NCBI GenBank assembly: GCA_031259625.1
Contig: JAIRLG010000100.1
Location: forward strand, 1 to 10,282
Direction: 5' to 3'
DNA: 10,282 bases
Origin: Puniceicoccales bacterium
GTDB lineage: Bacteria > Verrucomicrobiota > Verrucomicrobiae > Opitutales > LL51
Positions 1 to 6,036 of this stretch are shown here, in pieces. The notes under the pieces are model-generated. The model had not been told where the DNA came from. It worked only from the letters and a program-made list of their open reading frames with translations, and searched no databases. Both the position numbers and the translations under genes were made by a program. Numbering within the stretch: the first letter of the stretch is position 1; every line of letters begins with the position of its first letter.

Positions 1-165
1 GATGGGGTACAGATGGCCCAGAGGCTTTTCGGTCTCCTGCGGGAGCTGGATGCCTCCCACTCCTATGAAAAGATTTATTGCCAATGTCCGCCCTCTCAGG
101 GTTTAGGGGCGGCGATTGCGGATCGCCTGCGCCGCGCGGCCGGCCGGCCCAAGCATGGGCCCTGA
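1..165 (+). CDS. Sua5/YrdC-type L-threonylcarbamoyladenylate synthase, C-terminal end (partial)
   Basis: The reading frame is open from the first base of the window and ends in TGA at 163-165, giving the last 54 residues of a protein that begins upstream. The segment has A-x-x-LF-x-LLRELD followed by a GLGAAIADRLRRAA ending. This fits the C-terminal Sua5 domain of long-form threonylcarbamoyl-AMP synthases, where an LF..LRELD helix and a GxGxAIxxRLxxAA tail are usual. Family knowledge: the enzyme makes threonylcarbamoyl-AMP from threonine, bicarbonate and ATP for the t6A37 modification of ANN-decoding tRNAs. The catalytic YrdC domain lies outside the window, so the call rests only on the tail. 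The gene is 55 bp upstream of the metallohydrolase gene on the same strand, so co-transcription is possible. An unrelated protein ending in a basic helix cannot be excluded. Confidence 0.65.
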   Translation, partial: DGVQMAQRLFGLLRELDASHSYEKIYCQCPPSQGLGAAIADRLRRAAGRPKHGP

Positions 166-220
166 AAAGGCCGGAGCCGGGTGAATCGCCCGCGAGTTTT
201 CATGTTAAGAACGAGTTTTT

Positions 221-1588
221 ATGCATTTTACAGATCTCTGCCGTAGGCGGGAAATCGGAGCGCACTGCGTTTTAGTCGAAATCGGCTCTTTCCACATTCT
301 GGTGGACAGCGGTATGGACCCGGGGTCCCTGGGAATGGAGGCCCTACCCCTCCTCGACTGCCTGGAGGGCGTCGCCCTGGACCTGATCCTCATCACCCAC
401 TGCCACCTCGACCACATCGGCAGCCTGCCGATCCTCATGCGCCGGCAACCCCAGGCACGAATCCTGATCTCGCCGCCCTCGCAAACCCTGATATTTCCGA
501 TGCTGGAGAATTCCTGGCATGTCATGAAGCGGCAGCGGGAGGAGCTGGGCGTCAAGGTCTATCCCCTATACACCAAGGGCGAGATCGAGACCCTGCGGGA
601 ACATTTTTACCCCATGCCCCTGGGGGCAACCCGTATTTTCCAGAAACAGGGCGACGAGGTCGCCATCCAGTTCATCGCGGCGGGGCATATCCCGGGTGCA
701 GCCAGCGTGCTGCTCCAGCACGGGCGGCGCAAACTGTTCTTTTCCGGCGACGTGCTCTTCCGCGACCAATACATCCTCAAAGGGGCGAATTGGTCGAAGG
801 AGCCGATCGACACCCTGGTCATGGAGACGACGCGGGGCAATGCCCAACGGCCGGAGGACCAGACGGTCAAGAGCGAAATCGCCCGGCTTCTGGGGGCCAT
901 CGATGAGGTTTTGGAACAGAAGGGCTCTGTGCTGATCCCCAGCTTTGCCCTGGGTCGCCTCCAGGAGGTGCTCATGATCCTGCAGGAGGCCCGCCGCTAC
1001 GGGAAAATTTCCAAGAAAATTCCCATTTTCGCCTCGGGGCTGGGGATGTCACTGGTGGATCCACTGGACCAGCTGTCGGAACAGAATCGGGAGATCCTTT
1101 TCAAAAAACAGGTCATCGACGAGCTTCACGTCCAGTCCCTCGACTCCTCTCCCCTTCTGAAGCCGGGCCGGAATCCGAAGCGCTCCAGTATTTTCGTGGT
1201 CAGCAGCGGCATGATGGCCGAGAATACCCCGTCCTACAATATCGCGGCCTCGCTGCTGGCCCATCCCCAGAACGGCATTTTCTTCGTCGGCTTCTGCGCC
1301 GATGATACGCCGGCCCGCAAGCTCCGCGATACCCCGAAGGGGGAAGTGTTTTCCTTCGAAGGGCTCCGCTATAAAACGCCGGTTCGGGCGAGGATCGAGC
1401 ATTTCGACCTCAGCGGCCATGCCGATCGGGAGGAGCTGCTCCAGGCGGCCCTGCACATGAGCCCGCGGACGATTATCCTCAATCACGGGGACGGTGGCGC
1501 CCGGCAGTGGTTCGCCGACCGCTTCGCCGAGCTGGCCCCGAAGATCCGCATCCTGGACCCCGATGCCGGCGTCACCTACGCCATCTGA
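221..1588 (+). CDS. MBL-fold beta-CASP metallohydrolase (CPSF73/RNase J-like exonuclease family)
   Basis: This 455-residue protein has the full metallo-beta-lactamase plus beta-CASP signature. The metal-binding residues are D29 (LVDSG), the HxHxDH motif THCHLDHIG at 59-67, H156 (AAGHIPGA) and D177 (SGDV). The beta-CASP set is E202 in METTRGN (motif A), VSSGMM at 327-332, H400 in FDLSGHAD (motif B) and H422 in LNHGD (motif C). The family contains CPSF-73-like endo/exoribonucleases and RNase J. An active RNA-processing nuclease is likely because every zinc ligand is present; the natural substrate is unknown. The start is fixed by a TAA at 206-208 in frame, with ATG 221 the first start after it, and MHFTDLxxxREIG is a natural N-terminus for this family. 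No clear Shine-Dalgarno site is visible. The closest resemblance I recall is to Verrucomicrobiota proteins of this type. Confidence 0.93.
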   Translation: MHFTDLCRRREIGAHCVLVEIGSFHILVDSGMDPGSLGMEALPLLDCLEGVALDLILITHCHLDHIGSLPILMRRQPQARILISPPSQTLIFPMLENSWHVMKRQREELGVKVYPLYTKGEIETLREHFYPMPLGATRIFQKQGDEVAIQFIAAGHIPGAASVLLQHGRRKLFFSGDVLFRDQYILKGANWSKEPIDTLVMETTRGNAQRPEDQTVKSEIARLLGAIDEVLEQKGSVLIPSFALGRLQEVLMILQEARRYGKISKKIPIFASGLGMSLVDPLDQLSEQNREILFKKQVIDELHVQSLDSSPLLKPGRNPKRSSIFVVSSGMMAENTPSYNIAASLLAHPQNGIFFVGFCADDTPARKLRDTPKGEVFSFEGLRYKTPVRARIEHFDLSGHADREELLQAALHMSPRTIILNHGDGGARQWFADRFAELAPKIRILDPDAGVTYAI

Positions 1589-1742
1589 AGGGGAAGCGAG
1601 GATTCTCCTCACTGCAGGCTAAGGGTTGTTCTCATCGTGGATTAGGGCGCATTCTCATCGTAGGCGGTTCGCCTCATAGCGGATTAGGGGAGAGCGCATT
1701 TTAAGGATTGGGGGAAGAATTAAAGGGTGGTCTCGTTTTCCC
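1589..1742. repeat. Imperfect short direct repeats after the metallohydrolase gene
   Basis: No gene is visible here. The stretch contains diverged repeats: TTCTCATCGT occurs exactly at 1629-1638 and 1652-1661, GGATTAGGG at 1639-1647 and 1681-1689, and GCGCATT at 1647-1653 and 1694-1700. Weaker relatives lie at about 1602-1625 and 1698-1713. The spacing is roughly 23 to 47 bp, so it is not a clean tandem array. It ends immediately before the first cloverleaf element. No rho-independent terminator for the upstream gene is evident. Confidence 0.55.
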
Positions 1743-1837
1743 TTCGCTGGCTTTCGATTTCGGAGAAATCGGGCCCGCTGCGCGGGCCCCAGGGCCCCCA
1801 TGATTTTTCATCATGGGGGCCCTGGAAAGCCAGCGAA
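1743..1837. repeat. Cloverleaf (four-way junction) element E1
   Basis: A 12-bp outer stem (1743-1754 with 1826-1837; TTCGCTGGCTTT / AAAGCCAGCGAA) encloses three back-to-back hairpins. Hairpin 1 is 1755-1761 with 1765-1771 (7 bp, loop GGA). Hairpin 2 is 1772-1778 with 1782-1788 (7 bp, loop TGC). Hairpin 3 is 1789-1804 with 1810-1825 (16 bp, loop TTTTC). Every base from 1743 to 1837 is either in a perfect stem or in a hairpin loop, with no junction bases left over. The outer stem carries the GCYGNCTTT motif shared by the three other elements in the window. It lies between the metallohydrolase gene and tRNA-Glu. No U-tract follows, so a simple intrinsic terminator is unlikely. The function is unknown. 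Confidence 0.93.
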
Positions 1838-1980
1838 AGCCCCTTCCCAGAATCCCCTTTCGCCAAAGTGCCCAAAGCTTCCCTTCACTCAAGTGGCAAA
1901 AAGTTGACACCCGCCTCCGTTCCACTTCTACAGAAGTCTTCGATTCGAAGCCAGGGTAGCTCGGCAGAAGCCGTTTGCGG
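1838..1980. other. Non-coding spacer upstream of tRNA-Glu with a weak promoter-like site and dyads
   Basis: No credible gene is present. A TTGACA lies at 1904-1909, with TCTACA 17 bp further on (1927-1932, only three of six matches to a sigma-70 -10 box). The second hexamer is overlapped by a 6-bp dyad, ACTTCT-AC-AGAAGT (1924-1937). A second small dyad, CTTCG-ATT-CGAAG, occupies 1938-1950. These could form an upstream promoter and operator, but the weak -10 box makes that uncertain. Confidence 0.3.
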
Positions 1981-2008
1981 TTGACAGAGGGGCCTTCTCC
2001 CCTGCAAT
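1981..2008 (+). promoter_or_regulatory. Probable sigma-70-type promoter of tRNA-Glu
   Basis: A perfect -35 hexamer TTGACA (1981-1986) is followed after 16 bp by TGCAAT (2003-2008), which matches TATAAT at four of six positions. The mature tRNA begins at 2019, ten bases after the -10 box, which suits a very short leader. Short spacing and a perfect -35 are common for stable-RNA promoters. A small GC-rich dyad lies inside the spacer. Confidence 0.55.
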
Positions 2009-2018
2009 GCCGGCCATT

Positions 2019-2093
2019 GCCCTTATCGTCTAGCGGCTAGGACGCCGGATTCTCATTCCGGAAACCGGGGTTCAATTCCCCGTAGGGGTGCCA
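2019..2093 (+). tRNA. tRNA-Glu (anticodon CTC)
   Basis: The sequence folds as a full cloverleaf tRNA. The acceptor stem GCCCTTA pairs with TAGGGGT (two G-U type pairs), with discriminator G and an encoded CCA at 2091-2093. The D arm contains TCTAGCGGCTAGGA. The anticodon stem CCGGA/TCCGG holds the loop TTCTCAT with CTC at the anticodon, which reads GAG glutamate codons. The T stem CGGGG/CCCCG has the loop TTCAATT. The gene stands alone, bracketed by cloverleaf elements E1 (ending 181 bp upstream) and E2 (starting 112 bp downstream). Confidence 0.96.
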
Positions 2094-2128
2094 GGAAAGC
2101 TCGCCATTTTCTGCATTTTGCCTCACGT

Positions 2129-2148
2129 CCATCGGTAAATGGTTTTTT
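2129..2148 (+). terminator. Possible weak terminator after tRNA-Glu
   Basis: A short CCAT/ATGG stem (2129-2132 with 2139-2142) is followed directly by six T residues (2143-2148), 35 bases after the tRNA. The T-run is convincing for an intrinsic terminator, but the 4-bp stem is shorter than usual, so this is tentative. Confidence 0.35.
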
Positions 2149-2205
2149 CCCATCGGGAATCTTCGGCAACGGGCATTGGGGAAGATGGGGGCGGCTTAGG
2201 TTTGA

Positions 2206-2317
2206 GTGGGGCCGCCTTTGCGTGAGGGAAAGGGAAAGGGACTTTCCCTTTCCCTCACGCGGCGCCCGCGCCTGCGGCGCGGGCGCCTGGGCCCGCCGGG
2301 CCCAAAGGCGGCCCCAC
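2206..2317. repeat. Cloverleaf (four-way junction) element E2
   Basis: A 14-bp outer stem (2206-2219 with 2304-2317; GTGGGGCCGCCTTT and its complement) encloses three hairpins. Hairpin 1 is 2220-2238 with 2242-2260 (19 bp, loop GGA, a purine-rich arm with GGGAAA steps). Hairpin 2 is 2261-2272 with 2276-2287 (12 bp, loop TGC). Hairpin 3 is 2289-2294 with 2298-2303 (6 bp, loop GCC). Only base 2288 is unpaired at the junction. The first two loops, GGA and TGC, match those of element E1 although the stems are unrelated. It lies between tRNA-Glu and gmk. The very stable stems have no U-tract after them. Confidence 0.94.
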
Positions 2318-2501
2318 CAGCAAGTCACCGTCCACGAATGGCTGAAAATTCCCCTTGCCTTGAAAAGCATCTTACCGTTGAAAGGTGTTTTTCCAAAGAA
2401 TTGAAGGTTTTCCCGAAATCGGGCCTTTCCTTTCGGCACCCCTCGCGCATTTTTAGACTTTGAATCCCGCCGGAACGGCTTTTAGTACGGGAATGCCTTT
2501 T
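2318..2501. other. Non-coding leader upstream of gmk
   Basis: No separate gene is supported. The stretch has three spaced TTGAA-type motifs (2360-2405) and a small CCCG/CGGG dyad at 2412-2423. A promoter for gmk-rsmD may lie here, but I could not find a convincing -35/-10 pair. An upstream TTG (2460) and an ATG (2493) are in frame with gmk and could lengthen that protein. Confidence 0.3.
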
Positions 2502-2511
2502 GAGGGAGGGG
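2502..2511 (+). promoter_or_regulatory. Shine-Dalgarno-like site deciding the gmk start
   Basis: The purine run GAGGGAGGGG, containing GGAGG at 2505-2509, lies ten bases before GTG 2520. It lies downstream of the alternative ATG at 2493, so it cannot serve that start. This favours GTG 2520 as the gmk start codon. Confidence 0.5.
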
Positions 2512-2519
2512 TGCCTGCC

Positions 2520-3149
2520 GTGGGGACTGGAAAGCTGTTCATCATCTCCGGCCCATCCTGCGTCGGGAAAACGACCCTGGTCACGGGCTTTTTCCGCCAT
2601 CACCCGGACTATCCCCTGCGCCGTGTCGTGACCTGCACCACCCGTCCCCGACGGCCGGGGGAAGTCGATGGGCAGGACTACCACTTCCTGTCGATGGAGG
2701 ATTTTGAGCGGAAGATTCGGCAAGACGCGTTTTTGGAATTCACTCCGGTCTACGGCACCCACCTCTACGGGACCTTGGTCGAATCCGTTCTCCCATTCTT
2801 GGACACGTATCACCTTTTCCTGACCATCGATGTCCACGGAATGCAGGCCATCGTCAACTCCCATGCGCGTTTTGCCTCCCTGGCCGGCCGTTGCGTCTCC
2901 ATCTTCCTGAAGCCGGATGATTTGAAAACGCTGCGGCGGCGCCTGCTGAAGCGGAGGGATTCGGCGGAAGAAATTGCCCGTCGCCTGGAGTCGGCGGATA
3001 CGGAGCTGAGCTACGCCGAGCATTACCATCACATCATTCCGAGCGGGACGATTGAGGAAAACGAGGCCGCTCTGCACGCCATTTACCGGCAGGAAACGGG
3101 GGCATCGGCATGCGCATCAGCGGCGGCGGGGCCAGAGGGATCCCCCTGA
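2520..3149 (+). CDS. gmk: Guanylate kinase
   Basis: Gmk phosphorylates GMP to GDP with ATP in the cytoplasm, an essential step in GTP supply. From GTG 2520 the protein is 209 residues, the usual size. It begins with the strand and P-loop IISGPSCVGKTT, followed by the GMP-binding segment TTRPRRPGEVDGQDYHF. After that come DAFLEFTPVYGTHLYGT, IDVHGMQAI and the lid/arginine region RRRLLKRR....I.RRLESA, as in known enzymes. The start is a choice: TTG 2460 and ATG 2493 are in frame, but GTG 2520 has a Shine-Dalgarno-like run upstream and gives a typical N-terminus. The last 40 bp overlap the start of rsmD in another frame, so the two are probably translationally coupled. The C-terminal tail (SACASAAAGPEGSP) is low complexity and looks like a by-product of that overlap. 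Confidence 0.95.
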   Translation: MGTGKLFIISGPSCVGKTTLVTGFFRHHPDYPLRRVVTCTTRPRRPGEVDGQDYHFLSMEDFERKIRQDAFLEFTPVYGTHLYGTLVESVLPFLDTYHLFLTIDVHGMQAIVNSHARFASLAGRCVSIFLKPDDLKTLRRRLLKRRDSAEEIARRLESADTELSYAEHYHHIIPSGTIEENEAALHAIYRQETGASACASAAAGPEGSP

Positions 3150-3847
3150 TCTCGATCTCCGGTCGGGAGCTGCGCCCGGCTACGGGCTCCCTGCGGGAGG
3201 CGCTTTTCTCCTCGCTCGGGCCGTGGATTCAGGACAAGACCTTCCTCGACCTCTTCGCCGGCACGGGTTCCTATGGCCTGGAGGCCCTGAGCCGTGGGGC
3301 TCGGGCCGGCGTCTTTGTGGAAAAAAACAGGCGAACGGCGGAGATCCTGCACCAAAACCTTCAGGCCGTGCTCCAAAGTTTAGGGATATTCTCGAATCCC
3401 AGCGAACTACGCTGCGGCGACGTCCGGCATTTTAAAAGTCTAAGGAGTTCCTCGAACCTCTGTGAACTACGCTGTATCGATGTCCAGCGGTTTAAAAGTC
3501 TAAGGAGTTCCTCGGACCTCTGTGAACTACGCTGTGGCGATGTCCGACGTTTTAAAAATCTAGGAATCTCCTCGAATCCCTGTGAAATTCTGTGCGGCGA
3601 TGCCCGGTACTTCCGTTCCGAGCAGTCCTTCGACCTCCTCTTTCTCGATCCCCCCTTCGCCCTGTCCCGACGCCAAGCGCCGAACCTATTGGCCCAGGTG
3701 TTCCCGCTCCTCCAAAGCGGTGGCCGGCTCGCCTTCGAGCTCCCGTCCGACCTCGTCCCGCCGAGTCACGACGCCCTCTCCCTCCTCCGCCGCCTCGGCC
3801 AAACCACGGGCCACGGCCCATCGATGGCGGTTTATGAGAGGAAATGA
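3110..3847 (+). CDS. rsmD: 16S rRNA (guanine(966)-N2)-methyltransferase, with internal 20-residue repeats
   Basis: RsmD methylates G966 (E. coli numbering) of 16S rRNA with S-adenosylmethionine. The 245-residue product starts MRISGGGARG...RELRPATGSLREALF, the standard RsmD opening (MRIIxGxxRG...RPTxxxxREALF), which supports ATG 3110. The SAM-binding motif FLDLFAGTGSYGLEALSRGA is at 45-64, E71 is the ribose-binding acid, and the catalytic DPPF is at 180-183. Between them, residues 90-169 consist of four tandem 20-residue units, whereas RsmD proteins are usually about 180-200 residues with one such segment. The three extra units explain the excess of about 60 residues. The core motifs are intact, so activity is plausible. 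The gene overlaps gmk by 40 bp and converges on the helicase gene. Confidence 0.92.
   Translation: MRISGGGARGIPLISISGRELRPATGSLREALFSSLGPWIQDKTFLDLFAGTGSYGLEALSRGARAGVFVEKNRRTAEILHQNLQAVLQSLGIFSNPSELRCGDVRHFKSLRSSSNLCELRCIDVQRFKSLRSSSDLCELRCGDVRRFKNLGISSNPCEILCGDARYFRSEQSFDLLFLDPPFALSRRQAPNLLAQVFPLLQSGGRLAFELPSDLVPPSHDALSLLRRLGQTTGHGPSMAVYERK
3378..3617 (+). repeat. Four tandem 60-bp units inside rsmD
   Basis: The units are 3378-3437, 3438-3497, 3498-3557 and 3558-3617, all exactly 60 bp and in frame. Each encodes LxxxSxxxELxCxDxxxFK-type residues. Copies 2 and 3 differ at about six of 60 positions; copies 1 and 4 are more diverged. Copy 4 carries the native-looking CGDARYF that leads into the catalytic DPPF strand. 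The units are visibly richer in A and T (TTTAAAAGTCTAAGG) than the flanking gene. Confidence 0.95.
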
Positions 3848-3945
3848 ATTTTTATAAACAGGGGCTGGTTATGATTGCTGTCTTTCGGCCGCTTTACGGC
3901 GAAACCCTCCCCCATCCGGTACAAGGATGCTTTTCGAATGAGTGC
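3848..3945. other. Convergent intergenic gap with a small hairpin
   Basis: This gap separates the 3' ends of rsmD and the helicase gene. A stem of TTTCG-CCG against CGGCGAAA (3883-3891 with 3897-3904, one bulged G, loop CTTTA) could be a weak two-way transcription stop. No T-run follows it on either strand. The GCTGTCTTT at 3877-3885 matches the motif of the cloverleaf elements, but no pairing arm is present. Confidence 0.35.
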
Positions 3946-6036
3946 CTACCATAGGGAGTACCCCGGCCTGAAATTCTTCGGTGGAAGTGAAGGAAAGGCC
4001 GAATCGCGGAGGAGTTCGTAGCTCTTCTCCGACAGCTCTTCCAGAAAGCGGCTGGGCTGGAGGGGGGGCGAGAAGCCGCCGGGGCCGCGCGGAGAGGACT
4101 GCTGTGGACAACAGAGGTAGAGCTCGTCCTTGGCCCGGGTGACGGCCACGTAGAACAGGCGACGTTCTTCCTGAATCGAGGCCTCCTCCAGCGCCCGTTT
4201 GGAGGGGAAAAGCCCCTCGTTCAGGCACAGGATAAAGACTACGGAAAATTCCAGGCCCTTCGCCTGGTGGATGCTGCTCAGGCTGAGGCTGTCCTGGGGC
4301 TCCGCCGTTTCCCGTTCCTCCGACTGCTGGAGGGCTACCTGGAAGAGCAGTTCATCCACCGTGCCGAAGCGCTCGGCGAAGTTCAACAGCGCCAGCACGT
4401 CCTCCGAGCGGGAGGAGGCATTGGCAAAGCTGCGGCGCAGGTAGTCGCGGTACTCCCCTTCCCAGAGCAGGGAGAGAACCTTCTGGGGCGCCCCATCGCC
4501 CTTTTCTGGCTTGGACACCTCCTGTTGTTGGGTGGCGGCGTAGGCGAAGAGGTCCGGGGCATGGGGAGTTGATTCCCGGGCGGCCATCGATTCCGGCAGC
4601 TGGCGCCTGGCTCCGACCAGGGCCCTGCGCAGGATGAGCCAGGAGATCTGTGCTTCCCTTGGACAGAGTTCCGACGTGGTGTCGTCCGACAGAATTTCCC
4701 AAAATCCTCGGCCACTGCGGGCAGATTCCTCGTCGATCTTTCCCAGAAGGCGCTCGGCGGTTTTTTCCCCCACCTTCGGTAGGCGGCAGAGGACACGTAG
4801 CCAGGCACAGCGATCCCGTGCATTATGCACCACCCGAAGCATCGCGATCAGATCGCGGATGTGGGCCTGTTCGAAAAAGCGCACGCCGCTGGTGACCGTA
4901 TAGGGAACCTGTGCCTTGCTCAGCTCCATCTGCAGCTCCATGGACTGGTAGTGCGCGCGGTAGAGCACCGCCATGTCCGAGAGGCGGTAGCCCTCGTCGA
5001 GGAGAAGGCGTAGACGCCGAAGGACGAACCTCGCCTGCTGGCGGAAGTCCGACAGCTGCACCAGCAGGGGCTTTTTATGCGCCGCCCGCGTCGCCTGGAG
5101 CTCCTTGCGAAAGATTTTCTGGTGGGTGATCGGAATGGCATTGGCCAGCCGGAGGATCTCGGGAGAGCTCCGGTAATTCAGCGTGACCTTGAAAATTTCC
5201 GCCTGCGGGTGCCGTTCGGAAAAGCGGTGGATGTTCTCGATGTCCGCGCCGCGCCAGCTGTAGATGCACTGGGCATCGTCGCCGACGGCGAAAATCTGGT
5301 GCTCGGTGGCCAGCAGGTCGATCAGCTTGCCCTGCAGGTCATTGGTATCCTGGTACTCGTCGACCAGGATATGCCGGAAGCGCCGGCTGTAGTGGGCAGC
5401 GATGTCCGGCTGCTCCCGCAGCAGCCGGAGGGCCAATTCCAGGAGATCGTCGTAGTCCAGTACCGACTGCTCCCACTTGTCGCTCCGGTAGTTCTTGAAA
5501 AAGCCCAGGAGTTCGTCGACGGCGAAACCGGCCTGCTTCCAGCGAGCGGAAAGGCTTTCCTCGAACGGCTGCCGCGCATTGCGGGCGTAGCCGATGCTCT
5601 CGAGTAGGACTTTGGGCTTGGGATGGGTCTTGTCCTTTAGAAAGTCCGGCGAGGTCCGCCGGATGGCCTCCGTGAAGAGCTGCAGCGCGTCGGATTCGTC
5701 CAGAATGCCGAAATTCATCTGGAGATCCAGCAGCGCCGCATGGGGACGGATCAGGCGCTGGGCGATGTGGTGGAAGGTACCTCCCCAGAAGGCATCCCGG
5801 GGATAGCCGGTCAGGCCTTCCACCCGCGTGAGCATTTCCCGGGCCGCCTTGTTCGTAAAGGTGAGGAGGAGGATCTGCTCCGGCCCGACGCCGTGTTCCA
5901 GTAGCCAGGCCACCCGGTAGGTCAGGGTTCGGGTCTTGCCCGTGCCCGCGCCGGCCAGGATCAGTAGCGAGCGGGCGGAGGACGAAACGGCGGCGTACTG
6001 CTCCCCGTTCAGCTCCTTCTGGAAATCAATCGCCAT
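3946..6036 (-). CDS. UvrD/PcrA/Rep-type superfamily 1A DNA helicase
   Basis: This 696-residue protein carries the whole SF1A helicase motif set: Q motif LNGEQYAAV (9-17), Walker A AGAGTGKT (28-35), Ia TFTNKAAREM (59-68), GTFHHIAQRL (86-95), Walker B LVDEYQDTN (224-232), III VGDDAQCIYSWRGA (251-264), IV NYRSS (287-291), V SIHQAKGLEFSVVF and VI ERRLFYVAVTRAKDELYL. These proteins unwind DNA 3' to 5' using ATP in excision repair, replication restart or plasmid replication. Which subfamily this is cannot be settled by eye. Most characterised UvrD/PcrA/Rep proteins are about 670-720 residues, so it is full length. ATG 6036 lies inside the 3' end of ribF (11-bp overlap) with no Shine-Dalgarno site, suggesting coupled translation. 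The start region lies in a 105-bp tandem duplication. Confidence 0.95.
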   Translation of the reverse strand: MAIDFQKELNGEQYAAVSSSARSLLILAGAGTGKTRTLTYRVAWLLEHGVGPEQILLLTFTNKAAREMLTRVEGLTGYPRDAFWGGTFHHIAQRLIRPHAALLDLQMNFGILDESDALQLFTEAIRRTSPDFLKDKTHPKPKVLLESIGYARNARQPFEESLSARWKQAGFAVDELLGFFKNYRSDKWEQSVLDYDDLLELALRLLREQPDIAAHYSRRFRHILVDEYQDTNDLQGKLIDLLATEHQIFAVGDDAQCIYSWRGADIENIHRFSERHPQAEIFKVTLNYRSSPEILRLANAIPITHQKIFRKELQATRAAHKKPLLVQLSDFRQQARFVLRRLRLLLDEGYRLSDMAVLYRAHYQSMELQMELSKAQVPYTVTSGVRFFEQAHIRDLIAMLRVVHNARDRCAWLRVLCRLPKVGEKTAERLLGKIDEESARSGRGFWEILSDDTTSELCPREAQISWLILRRALVGARRQLPESMAARESTPHAPDLFAYAATQQQEVSKPEKGDGAPQKVLSLLWEGEYRDYLRRSFANASSRSEDVLALLNFAERFGTVDELLFQVALQQSEERETAEPQDSLSLSSIHQAKGLEFSVVFILCLNEGLFPSKRALEEASIQEERRLFYVAVTRAKDELYLCCPQQSSPRGPGGFSPPLQPSRFLEELSEKSYELLRDSAFPSLPPKNFRPGYSLW

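Noticed and set aside
2206..2317. E2 as a rho-independent terminator
   Set aside because: The stems are strong, but no T-run follows on either strand and the three-hairpin junction is not a terminator shape.
2325..3077. 250-residue open frame on the - strand
   Set aside because: It is antisense to gmk, which has clear family motifs; no domain is recognisable in the antisense product.
3877..3904. GCTGTCTTT plus a hairpin as a fifth cloverleaf remnant
   Set aside because: The nine-base motif is expected about once by chance in this much DNA, and there is no complementary outer arm or set of three hairpins.
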